Numbered from the stretch's first letter, positions 5,450-12,235 are shown. The stretch: 12,235 nucleotides of DNA from Methanosphaera sp. rholeuAM130 (GCA_003266065.1 MUZY01000197.1:1-12235); one strand, 5' to 3'. Notes: generated by a model from the letters alone, not told the origin. Numbers and translations: made by a program.

Positions 5450-8230
5450 CTATAGGTTTACGGCACTTTTGGGATAAGTACTAATCAATCCGCATCTGAA
5501 TAAGCTGTAACCGTATGAACCGACAGACATGACCGCTCTGGCATCAGCTTCCAATTCTGCCTGTGATAATCTTGACAGACTTTTGTCATAGGTTTGAAGC
5601 ACGCTGACTACCTTACAGTACTTGGCATGGCTGACAACATATTCGGTGGATGATTTTAACCATTCACGTCCCGCGTTATATTCATATTTGTATGTCATAG
5701 GCAGCATCACGTCAAGATACCTGCTTAACTCCAAGTAATTTTGGCCGTAATATGTAACAGTAGCTGCTTTCTCGGCAAATACGCATGCCGATAACAGTAA
5801 TGTTCTGTCATATCCTTTTATTAGGGTATTGACTGACTTTACAAATTGGGTAATCTTATTTGAATCCACAAGATTCAGTCTTAATCCGGAATACCTTACA
5901 TAATCAAGGCATACTCCGTTAACACCATTGATTTTAATCACATTTGAGATAAATGATTTCACGGCGTTTTGTCTTGATTCGGAGACATCATCGTTTTCGA
6001 AACATATTACCCATGCATGAACACGTATTGGCGTATTCTTACATAGCGTTGCCACATTTCTTAAATTTGCAGTATCAGATGTAGAAACCCTTACCTGAAC
6101 GTAAACATCAGTAACTCCAACGTTTATCCAGGAATTCACCATGCTTTTTGTCACATCGTAACCTATCTGTACAAAATAGGACGTTATTTTGGACTTGATG
6201 AGGTTGCTTTTGAGCGTAAATTTCTCGGTTAATTTGGTGTTATATGTGAATGCCGTAATGGTTACATCGCCCTCCTTGGTAAAAATGATGTTTTCACTGC
6301 AGACTCCATTTGTAACGGTTTTTGTTATGTTCTTGGATATGCCTCCACCATTTATATTGATTGTAAACGTGAATGACGGTAGGTTAGTAGCGTCTATGCT
6401 GGTAAATGACGTACCATCATACACTCGGTCGATACGTATGGTGGTCGTGCCTGTTTTGTTTATCTCATAGGTGCTGCTGTCCATTTTGAAGTAAATCCAA
6501 TTGTTCACTGTAAATCCGTTGGCATTCTGTGAATCGACTGAATTTTTCAACCACCAATTGTAATTGGCATTGACGCTTCCATTATAATTGGCTATGTCAA
6601 TCTTATTATTTTCACCTATAATACAGTAATTAACTGTAGTCTTTCCATGGTTATTGTATATTGCCCCTTTAATGGTATTGTTGTTTTTGTCGATGATTGA
6701 TTTTGTAATTCTAAGTACTGATTTATGGTTGAATACAGCTGAACCTGCAGAACCCCTGTTTTTGGTTAAGTTACAATTATGTATGGTGTTCAATATGTCT
6801 CCGTCACATCTGACGTATACTGATTCGTTGTTGTTATAGGATATTAATGAGTCTTTAAGCACCAGCTGATTTTTATTTGTTACATATATTGCAGATCCAT
6901 GAAGTTGGGCATTGTTGGACAGGAATGTGGATGAATCTATGTCTAGTTCTTTCTTGGTATTTGAGGTACTGCTTATTGCTCCACCGTTTTTTGCCTTGTT
7001 TGTTTTAAATGTGGAATCTGTTACTTTTAATTCAAGACTATTGTAAACTCCTGCTCCCTCATTTGTCGCGGTGTTTGATTCGAATGTTGAAGTTGTAATT
7101 GTTGTAACGTTTTTATTTGCAACGGCTCCTCCGTTATATGCCTTGTTGCTTTTGAATTTACAGTCTTTTATGCTTGTTTTTCCGGTTGTGTATATGGCCG
7201 CTCCGTAGTTTGTGGCGGTATTTTTTTCAAAGTATGTATTTTTGACTTCCAGTGGGGATTCCTTATTGTATATACCGGCACCATGAACGGCATTATTGTC
7301 TGTAAATAAACAACTGCTTATACTGCTTTGTTTTGTGGATTTTTCTATCAGTATGCTTGAATTTACGTTACTTGTAAAGTTGCATGAAATCAGATTCATG
7401 TATGAGTTTGAATATATTGCGGCAAATTGACTGGCCTTATTTGAGGTAAATACACATTTGTTTGCCTCCAATGAGTTGGTGTTATATATGCATGAACCAT
7501 ATTTGGCACTGTTGGCGGTAAAAAATGATTTAAACGTGTATAATTTTCCCATGTTGTATATTGCACCACCATTTCTTGCCTGATTTGAGTATAACCGTAC
7601 ATGTTTCAGGCTTAAATCACCTTTGTTGCATATTGCACCACCATTGTCATCAAAAGTATTTTTAATACTTAATAACTGTATGCTGACTCTGGTGTTTGGT
7701 GCTATAGTGAACAAATGTTTGCTTTGAGCATTTATGATAGTTGTTTTGGGATTTTCTCCAACTATCGTGATGTTCTTGTTTATCAGAATTCCATGTTCAA
7801 GGTACGTTCCACTTGACAGGTAGATTGTCCCATAATTGCTCGCAGTTTCTAAAGCGTTTTTAATGCTTTTCTTTGGATTGTTTTTGCTTCCAACGTTATT
7901 GTCGTCACCCTTCGTGCTGACGTATATCACTTTATTGCCGTCTGACGTTTTGATGTTGATTTCTTCTTTAACTGGTATATCTGACTTTGCGGATGTTGTC
8001 GTGTTGCCCGTCGTGTCACTCGTTCGACAGCAATTATCTTCTGTCTTTCTATTTATGTCCTGTGACATTACATTATTTTCGGAATTATCCTTTGTATTGG
8101 TATATGTATCTTTGTTAACTTGTGCGGCATTGACCGCATCGTCTGTTGAGATTGAATTTTCATTGGATATTATTTGCTTTTGACTAGTTATGTCATTGCT
8201 TTGGCTTGCAGAAACGCAAGTTAAACACAT
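5450..8230 (-). CDS. Beta-helix adhesin-like protein with glycosidase-like C-terminus
   Basis: A 926-residue reading from the first ATG, but that ATG lies inside the signal peptide; the frame continues 20 codons upstream to an SD (see 8231-8306). Residues 10-98 are an Asn/Ser/Thr/Asp-rich linker. Residues 100-155 resemble the pectate-lyase or DUF1565-type N-cap (VIYVSTKGDDNN...NPKKSIKNALETA...GTIYLSSGTY). Residues 155-560 are a right-handed beta-helix of about a dozen ~24-residue coils marked by GGAIYN-type motifs (e.g. 221-226, 317-322, 367-372, 416-420, 522-526), ending in the NYNWW motif common in methanogen adhesin-like proteins. Residues 575-675 look Ig-like. Residues 680-926 resemble a TIM barrel: NGVCLDYVRYSG (771-782) recalls the catalytic strand of GH18/GHL-type enzymes, and VMLPMTYKYEY (841-851) the matching later strand. 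Action on pseudomurein or host glycan is inference. No C-terminal anchor is visible. Confidence 0.87.
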   Translation of the reverse strand: MCLTCVSASQSNDITSQKQIISNENSISTDDAVNAAQVNKDTYTNTKDNSENNVMSQDINRKTEDNCCRTSDTTGNTTTSAKSDIPVKEEINIKTSDGNKVIYVSTKGDDNNVGSKNNPKKSIKNALETASNYGTIYLSSGTYLEHGILINKNITIVGENPKTTIINAQSKHLFTIAPNTRVSIQLLSIKNTFDDNGGAICNKGDLSLKHVRLYSNQARNGGAIYNMGKLYTFKSFFTANSAKYGSCIYNTNSLEANKCVFTSNKASQFAAIYSNSYMNLISCNFTSNVNSSILIEKSTKQSSISSCLFTDNNAVHGAGIYNKESPLEVKNTYFEKNTATNYGAAIYTTGKTSIKDCKFKSNKAYNGGAVANKNVTTITTSTFESNTATNEGAGVYNSLELKVTDSTFKTNKAKNGGAISSTSNTKKELDIDSSTFLSNNAQLHGSAIYVTNKNQLVLKDSLISYNNNESVYVRCDGDILNTIHNCNLTKNRGSAGSAVFNHKSVLRITKSIIDKNNNTIKGAIYNNHGKTTVNYCIIGENNKIDIANYNGSVNANYNWWLKNSVDSQNANGFTVNNWIYFKMDSSTYEINKTGTTTIRIDRVYDGTSFTSIDATNLPSFTFTININGGGISKNITKTVTNGVCSENIIFTKEGDVTITAFTYNTKLTEKFTLKSNLIKSKITSYFVQIGYDVTKSMVNSWINVGVTDVYVQVRVSTSDTANLRNVATLCKNTPIRVHAWVICFENDDVSESRQNAVKSFISNVIKINGVNGVCLDYVRYSGLRLNLVDSNKITQFVKSVNTLIKGYDRTLLLSACVFAEKAATVTYYGQNYLELSRYLDVMLPMTYKYEYNAGREWLKSSTEYVVSHAKYCKVVSVLQTYDKSLSRLSQAELEADARAVMSVGSYGYSLFRCGLISTYPKSAVNL

Positions 8231-8306
8231 TAATATTGAAAGTATAAATAATATCGGTAATAATTGTTTAATAATTTTTTTCTCTATAATAAATTACACC
8301 ATCCTT
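8231..8306 (-). promoter_or_regulatory. SD and start-less signal-peptide codons of beta-helix gene
   Basis: Upstream of the ATG at 8230 the frame stays open for 21 codons to TAA at 8294-8296 and reads (F)IIEKKIIKQLLPILFILSIL before MCLTCVSAS, a textbook signal peptide: two lysines, a hydrophobic core and a small-residue cleavage site. A near-complete SD, AGGATGGTG (minus strand, 8297-8305), is followed six bases later by ATT (8288-8290) and nine bases later by ATA (8285-8287), just before GAG AAA AAA. There is no ATG, GTG or TTG in this stretch. Translation probably starts at AUU or AUA, or an ATG has mutated to ATA. The ATG at 8230 has no SD and would leave only a truncated signal. Confidence 0.7.
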
Positions 8307-8377
8307 ATTAAATATTAAGCTTGATTACTTAAATATTTAACGGATTATTCATTCATAAAAATAGCTTTTTAATCCAA

Positions 8378-8385
8378 TTTATATA
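8378..8385 (-). promoter_or_regulatory. Candidate TATA box of the beta-helix gene
   Basis: The minus strand carries TATATAAA here, close to the archaeal TATA-box consensus. A start site about 25 bases further would give a leader of roughly 65 bases before the SD-supported start near 8290. Other AT-rich strings nearby could also serve, so this is a candidate only. Confidence 0.35.
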
Positions 8386-8444
8386 GTATATTTAGAAAAT
8401 AAGATAGTTAAAATCTAATTATTGTAAACTGGTTGTTTTATGAT

Positions 8445-8475
8445 AAAAAAAGGTAAAGGAAGAAATTTAATTTCT
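8445..8475 (-). terminator. Weak hairpin plus T7 after the antiporter gene
   Basis: A 15-base perfect palindrome (8461-8475, AGAAATTTAATTTCT on the plus strand) overlaps the antiporter stop codon and is followed on the minus strand, after a pyrimidine-rich stretch, by T7 (8451 to 8445). The stem is short and AT-only in most pairs, so the T run is probably the effective element. Confidence 0.5.
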
Positions 8476-9402
8476 GATTATGATAAATATCATGTAAACT
8501 ATGAAGATTGCAAGTAATATGATACCATCTTTTCTGTTAAAGTCCTGTTTGTCATATGCCAATATGTATGATATTCCAAGAAGAACTATCATAACAACGG
8601 TATCGATTAACATGACTTGTGTTGTTTGAATGGGACTGATTACATTGGTCAAACCAAGTATGAATAAAATATTGAATATGCTACTTCCAATGGCGTTTCC
8701 CAATGCTATATCCTGTTTTTTATTAAGTGCTGCAGTAATGCTCGTTATCAGTTCGGGCAAGGATGTACCGATGGCCACAATGGTAAGACCAACAAGTGTT
8801 TCACTCATGCCCAAACTAAGTGCAATGTCTTTAGCGGAATTTACCACCAAATCACCACCTATAACAATGGCAATTAATCCTCCGATAATGTATAGTCCAA
8901 TTATTTTCGTTGACAGGTGTGACTCTTCAACACTCATGTTTGCCTGATCTCGTTTTGCCTCAATAATTAGCCATGAAATGTATCCGACAATCATAATCAG
9001 GAGTATGATTCCTTCAATGCGGGTAATTTCATTACCTGTTATTATGAAGATTAATAATATTACACAGCTAACCAGCAGGAATGGAAAATCAATTTTAAGA
9101 CTTTGTTCTTCAATGGTTATTCTATAGATTACCGCAGTCGCTCCGACTACAACAAGCATATTGAATATGTTGCTTCCAATAACGTTACTGACTGCAATGG
9201 CATTGCTGCCTGTAATGGCTGATGCTACAGATACGGCAGCTTCAGGTGCACTTGTTCCCAAAGCTACAATGGTAAGTCCGATAATCATCGATGGAACTTT
9301 CAGCTTGTTGGCAAGATCACTTGATCCTTCAACGAAGAAATCAGCTCCCTTAATAAGAAGGACAAAACCTACAACCAATAGCACTATACTAAGTATGTTC
9401 AT
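8467..9402 (-). CDS. CaCA-family sodium/calcium antiporter
   Basis: A 311-residue polytopic membrane protein of the YrbG/NCX_Mj type, expected to exchange Na+ (or H+/K+) for Ca2+ across the cytoplasmic membrane. Two inverted halves are visible. The alpha-1 repeat reads GLTIVALGTSAPE (42-54) with GSNIFN (76-81); the alpha-2 repeat reads GLTIVAIGTSLPE (205-217) with GSSIFN (239-244). Glu54 and Glu217 are the paired ion-binding glutamates. About ten hydrophobic segments fit the family, and an acidic/basic loop near 149-163 separates the halves. In my recollection of NCX_Mj the alpha-2 site corresponding to Asn244 is Asp (D240), the residue linked to K+ dependence in NCKX exchangers; Asn here hints at altered cation coupling, which is inference. 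The ATG has GAGGA seven bases upstream. It starts 38 bases after the ornithine-cyclodeaminase-like gene with no strong terminator between, so co-transcription is likely. Confidence 0.92.
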   Translation of the reverse strand: MNILSIVLLVVGFVLLIKGADFFVEGSSDLANKLKVPSMIIGLTIVALGTSAPEAAVSVASAITGSNAIAVSNVIGSNIFNMLVVVGATAVIYRITIEEQSLKIDFPFLLVSCVILLIFIITGNEITRIEGIILLIMIVGYISWLIIEAKRDQANMSVEESHLSTKIIGLYIIGGLIAIVIGGDLVVNSAKDIALSLGMSETLVGLTIVAIGTSLPELITSITAALNKKQDIALGNAIGSSIFNILFILGLTNVISPIQTTQVMLIDTVVMIVLLGISYILAYDKQDFNRKDGIILLAIFIVYMIFIIIRN

Positions 9403-9440
9403 TTTAATTCCTCATCATTTCAGGTGGTAAAAATATTTTT

Positions 9441-10664
9441 CTATTCTTCAAGTTTATGCAACTCTTCATATAAAATCGGTAAGAACGATCCGATATCCGT
9501 TACAATACTGATTACCTGTGCACTTCCACGGTCTGCCAGTTTTGTAACGCTGGCGTTGCTGATGTCTACGCATACGCTTTTGATGCGTGCTGGTATAATA
9601 TTTCCGGTTGCTACGCTGTGAAGAAGTGTTGCAATCATGATGACCATATCAACGTCCTGAACTTCCTCTCGCATACGCTGCTGGGCAACTTGCGAATCTG
9701 TAATCACATCGGGAAGAGGTCCGTCATCACGGATACTGCCTGCCAGTACGTATGGTGCATTATTCTTAACGCATTCATACATTACGCCGCTGGTAAGTAT
9801 TCCTTGTTCAACGGCGTCCTTTATACTGCCTGCCTTGTTTATCTCATTGATTGCACAGAGATGATGTTTGTGTCCGTGTGCTACAAGTTCTCCGGTTTTG
9901 GTCTTAACGCCTAAACTGGTACCATACAATGCATTTTCAATATCATGGGTAGCAAGTGCATTGCCTGCAAACAATTTGTCAACGTAATGCTCCTTAATCA
10001 AATCGGCAAGAATTGGTGCACAACCGGTATGTATAACTGCAGGTCCACCTACAACAACAATTTTACCGCCTTTATCTTTAATTTCTTTCATTTGTGTGGC
10101 TACATTGCGGATAATGCTTCGTGTAGGTTTCTCAGCGGATGCTTCACTGTTCATGAATTCAAATGTATTTTTTCCACGTGATTTCTCCGGTGGGATTACC
10201 TTAACACCCTTATGTCCAACAACTATCATTTCACCTTTTTTAATGGTGTTCAATGGTTTACAGCAAGCCGTTTTATTTTTTTCATCCACAACCAGCAAAC
10301 AATCCATTTCAATATTGTCTATATTAATCCATCGTTTATCATAATAGATTTTAGTAATATAATTGGTTGTTGAATAAAAGTTGTCGGGTACGGTAGCATC
10401 CTTGGCTGATGCAACAAGTTCCACTTCCTCTTCCTCTATCAGCTGTGCACCTAAGTCAGTTACCATATCTAATATTCTATCTAGCCGTTTTTCATTTTCA
10501 CATTCTATTCTGATTCTGGCAGTACTGATATCATTGTTGTGCTTTCCAACATTCAATTCTTCTATTTCATAATCTCCATCCTGGTCGATAATCGTATCCA
10601 TGACTTTTTGAAGAGTAAAAGAATCTATGATATGTCCGCTTAATCGTATTTTTTGAACAAACAT
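9441..10664 (-). CDS. LOR/SDH-family ornithine cyclodeaminase-like enzyme
   Basis: A 407-residue cytosolic enzyme of the archaeal LOR/SDH bifunctional-enzyme conserved-region family. Members have been linked to ornithine cyclodeamination (ornithine to proline plus ammonia), supplying proline in methanogens that lack the usual route; that activity is from family knowledge, not seen here. The N-terminal domain (about 1-95, VQKIRLSGHIIDS..LQKVMDTI) is the saccharopine-dehydrogenase-N-like region. A small middle domain follows (about 96-180, NFYSTTN..YI...VVGHKGVKVIPPE). The C-terminal Rossmann-like NAD domain starts near 200 (KIVVVGGPAVIHTGCAPI) and holds the family blocks GNALATHDIE (235-244), HGHKHHLCAINE (263-274), AGSIRDDGPLPDVITD (308-323) and VCVDISNASVTKLADRGSAQ. 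Length is normal and nothing appears broken. The ATG has AGGATG eight bases upstream. It likely heads a two-gene unit with the antiporter. Confidence 0.92.
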   Translation of the reverse strand: MFVQKIRLSGHIIDSFTLQKVMDTIIDQDGDYEIEELNVGKHNNDISTARIRIECENEKRLDRILDMVTDLGAQLIEEEEVELVASAKDATVPDNFYSTTNYITKIYYDKRWINIDNIEMDCLLVVDEKNKTACCKPLNTIKKGEMIVVGHKGVKVIPPEKSRGKNTFEFMNSEASAEKPTRSIIRNVATQMKEIKDKGGKIVVVGGPAVIHTGCAPILADLIKEHYVDKLFAGNALATHDIENALYGTSLGVKTKTGELVAHGHKHHLCAINEINKAGSIKDAVEQGILTSGVMYECVKNNAPYVLAGSIRDDGPLPDVITDSQVAQQRMREEVQDVDMVIMIATLLHSVATGNIIPARIKSVCVDISNASVTKLADRGSAQVISIVTDIGSFLPILYEELHKLEE

Positions 10665-10834
10665 TTATTCAACATCCTATTTTTTTTTATAATTTTTTTC
10701 TTCAATACTTAATATTTATTTATTCTTAATTAAAAATATTTATGGAGTATTTTTTCCTTAAATTGAACTTTTTTAAAAGAGTTAATAAAGTATAATTGTA
10801 CTCAAAAGAAGAAGGGGGATAAAAAGGAGTATAT
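10665..10834. promoter_or_regulatory. Intergenic region with the LOR/SDH promoter
   Basis: These 170 bases must hold the promoter of the LOR/SDH-antiporter unit and the 3' end of gap. The AT content is too high to choose one TATA box; ATAAATAAATATT on the minus strand (about 10711-10723) is placed suitably. An 18-base palindrome with one mismatched pair (10766-10783, AACTTTTTTAAAAGAGTT) could be an operator or chance. The minus strand just after gap (about 10829 to 10803) is a pyrimidine tract including T5, a weak candidate gap terminator. Confidence 0.35.
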
Positions 10835-11848
10835 CTAGAGTATACCCATTGCTTTATTGGTTTTCAAGATAGATTTTTCACCGTCTTCTTCTAATTCGAG
10901 CATTGCTCTTATACAGTCAACATTTTCAGGTACTACGTCGGATTCTTGGTGTACGGCTTGCATATAGAATAGTTCTCCATCTACAACATTTACGGATTCT
11001 TTCCATACAGGTATCTCATACATGTCGCCACGACTTCTACCTAGATCTTTAGCATATTCCATTAACTCTGCGGTTGAACCTAATTTAAGGCCGGCATCCA
11101 CAGGCATTACACGATACGCCTTTTCGAATTCATCAAGCACGTCATCGGTTGATACATCGCTTTCAAGTTCGACCATAATGTTGTGCATATGCATTAAGGT
11201 CGTAGGAACGGCCAATGCCATCGTCATAACGTCCATGCCCTCGATGATTGTCTGAACGTCCGGACCATGGTGTGAAGGAACAGTTGTAACGGGTTTGATG
11301 GCATTGATTGGACCTTTTTTAGCATCGTTAGGGTCTGCCGCACGTCTAACCATAACCGCTCTTACCTTTTTTACTCCGGCAAGGTCATTGACTGGTTTAA
11401 GTGTTCGACATAAACCTGTAGTGTTACATGAAACTACTCTTACATAGTCTTTGCCGAGGCTTTCCTCGTAATTTGCTTCCGCATTGAATGAAGTACCGAT
11501 TGGATCATGGTCTTCTCCACCTTCAAAGATAGCTTTTAAGCCTATTTTTTTGTAGGTTTCTTCCATGTTTGCAATACCTACTCCACCGGGAGTACAGTCA
11601 ACAACCAAGTCAAGTTTTTCAAACAATTCATCAGCAGTACCGCTTACTTCAATTCCCGCTTCTTCGAATTGTTTTTCCCTTTCAGGAACACTTATGTATA
11701 AATCATATCCTTTTTCTACAGCAGTTTTTGCTTCAAAGTCAGGGGTTCTTTTTGTTATTCCAACGATTTTCATGTCATCTTGAAGAGATACAGCATCTGC
11801 AACTCTTTTACCTATGGTTCCGTATCCATTGATTCCTATATTCTTCAT
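10835..11848 (-). CDS. gap: Archaeal type II glyceraldehyde-3-phosphate dehydrogenase
   Basis: A 337-residue phosphorylating GAPDH of the archaeal type, oxidising glyceraldehyde-3-phosphate to 1,3-bisphosphoglycerate with NAD(P)+, or running in reverse for gluconeogenesis, which is the usual direction in methanogens. The Rossmann motif is at the N-terminus (INGYGTIGKRVADA, 6-19), then VDCTPGGVG (83-91). The catalytic cysteine is Cys141 in SCNTTGLCR, matching Cys139/140 of Sulfolobus and Methanothermus enzymes; the general-base histidine is probably His220 in LMHMHNIMVE. RRAADPNDAKKGPINAI (168-184) and PSHHGPD (191-197) are also typical. Length fits the family and the frame is intact. The ATG is preceded by AAGGAAG at about eight bases. 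A TATA-like TTAATATAC (about 11884-11893, minus strand) sits close upstream, implying a very short leader if used. It appears to be transcribed alone or with whatever lies upstream. Confidence 0.96.
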   Translation of the reverse strand: MKNIGINGYGTIGKRVADAVSLQDDMKIVGITKRTPDFEAKTAVEKGYDLYISVPEREKQFEEAGIEVSGTADELFEKLDLVVDCTPGGVGIANMEETYKKIGLKAIFEGGEDHDPIGTSFNAEANYEESLGKDYVRVVSCNTTGLCRTLKPVNDLAGVKKVRAVMVRRAADPNDAKKGPINAIKPVTTVPSHHGPDVQTIIEGMDVMTMALAVPTTLMHMHNIMVELESDVSTDDVLDEFEKAYRVMPVDAGLKLGSTAELMEYAKDLGRSRGDMYEIPVWKESVNVVDGELFYMQAVHQESDVVPENVDCIRAMLELEEDGEKSILKTNKAMGIL

Positions 11849-11903
11849 AGTATTACTTCCTTATCTGTTCTGGATGAAAGGTTGTATATTAATGTGAGTG
11901 TTT

Positions 11904-12128
11904 TTAAGCAGGAATAATACTCAACAGCAATACTTTTTGATAATTATTTTGAACACATATTTCATCTATATTTAACTGTGTTGTTTGCTTTTGTGGTATT
12001 ACTTGACATGGTATTATTATTCCAAAACACCTACAATATTCTATATTATTATATAAGTACTTCATAATATATTTATTTTCTTTAAATGACACATTAAAAT
12101 ACATTCTGTTATTCATGTTTTTTTTCAT
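11904..12128 (-). CDS. Doubtful 74-residue hypothetical protein
   Basis: An ATG-started frame of 74 codons between gap and the window edge. The main argument for it is length: at this base composition stop codons should appear often, so 75 open codons are not expected by chance but remain possible. The product is basic at the N-terminus (MKKNMNNRMYF), rich in Asn, Ile and Tyr, has three cysteines close together (YCRCFGIIIPC, about residues 31-41) and one more near residue 58, and ends with a short hydrophobic stretch (VLLLSIIPA). No SD precedes the ATG; a TATA-like AAATAAATATTT about 35 bases upstream would suit a short-leader or leaderless mRNA. The start of gap lies 55 bases past its stop. 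I do not recognise a family. It may instead simply be the long leader region of gap. Confidence 0.27.
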   Translation of the reverse strand: MKKNMNNRMYFNVSFKENKYIMKYLYNNIEYCRCFGIIIPCQVIPQKQTTQLNIDEICVQNNYQKVLLLSIIPA

Positions 12129-12168
12129 TTTAAATTCGTTTTGAACGTCAAATCATTCAAATATTTAT

Positions 12169-12235
12169 TTATTTTTCAGTAACCAATAGTTCAACATGGA
12201 ATTTGTGCGCAATGATATGGAAACGAATATCTTTG
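12169..12235 (-). CDS. Possible 3' end of an unidentified gene
   Basis: On the minus strand a frame is open from the window edge for 21 codons, reading DIRFHIIAHKFHVELLVTEK before TAA at 12169-12171. This short stretch is visibly richer in G+C (12181-12235) than the intergenic DNA beside it, as expected of coding sequence in this genome. The alternating hydrophobic pattern looks like a terminal beta-strand. The alternative is a plus-strand gene beginning at ATG 12196 (MEFVRNDMETNIF), which is also open to the edge but has no SD. Too little is present to identify a product or settle the strand. Confidence 0.4.
   Translation of the reverse strand, partial: KDIRFHIIAHKFHVELLVTEK

Noticed and set aside
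6810..7680. Periodic repeats suggesting a CRISPR array or DNA tandem repeat
   Set aside because: The periodicity is about 70 bases and degenerate; it is the coding signature of ~24-residue beta-helix coils (GGAIYN), not identical direct repeats with spacers.
5450..8230. Treating the beta-helix gene as a pseudogene outright
   Set aside because: Apart from the missing canonical start, the frame is intact for over 940 codons with complete domains; a non-AUG start or recent start loss fits better than decay.
9161..10572. Plus-strand ORFs opposite the antiporter and LOR/SDH genes
   Set aside because: They mirror strongly conserved minus-strand genes and show no recognisable family or start signal.

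Overview
The window looks like a chromosomal segment of a gut or rumen methanogenic archaeon of the order Methanobacteriales, most likely Methanosphaera or a close Methanobrevibacter relative. The evidence is very AT-rich intergenic DNA, an archaeal translation factor aIF5A, an archaeal type II glyceraldehyde-3-phosphate dehydrogenase, an archaeal LOR/SDH-family ornithine-cyclodeaminase-like enzyme, oligo-T terminators, and two very large secreted 'adhesin-like' proteins (Ig-like repeats; right-handed beta-helix with GGAIYN repeats) of the type expanded in these genera. The genus is inferred; no rRNA is present to settle it.

Layout. At 1-251 (+) is the 3' end of the aIF5A gene, followed by four T7 tracts. 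Positions 252-1022 are AT-rich and essentially gene-free, with only a possible decayed membrane-helix ORF at 828-932. At 1023-1514 (-) is a stand-alone GyrI-like effector-binding protein. A 329-base divergent region (1515-1843) carries a 14-bp inverted repeat enclosing a 21-codon leader ORF with a strong Shine-Dalgarno (SD) sequence, just before the first surface-protein gene. At 1844-5401 (+) is a 1185-residue secreted protein with about 11 Ig-like repeats. Facing it at 5450-8230 (-) is a beta-helix surface protein with a C-terminal TIM-barrel-like, glycosidase-like domain. The two genes converge with only 48 bases between them.

Positions 8467-10664 (-) hold a likely two-gene unit: the LOR/SDH ornithine-cyclodeaminase-like enzyme, then 38 bases later a CaCA-family cation antiporter. 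At 10835-11848 (-) is gap. Beyond it are a doubtful 74-codon ORF (11904-12128) and, at the window edge, what may be the last codons of another minus-strand gene.

Housekeeping functions (translation, central carbon and amino-acid metabolism, ion homeostasis) therefore flank an accessory island of surface proteins at about 1.5-8.4 kb. The most useful anomalies are three. The beta-helix gene has its SD and signal-peptide codons in place but no AUG, GUG or UUG to start them. A structured leader ORF precedes the Ig-repeat gene. The Ig-repeat gene changes base composition and repeat subtype partway along. I see no CRISPR array, insertion sequence, tRNA or rRNA, and no clear evidence of a new defence or mobile system.
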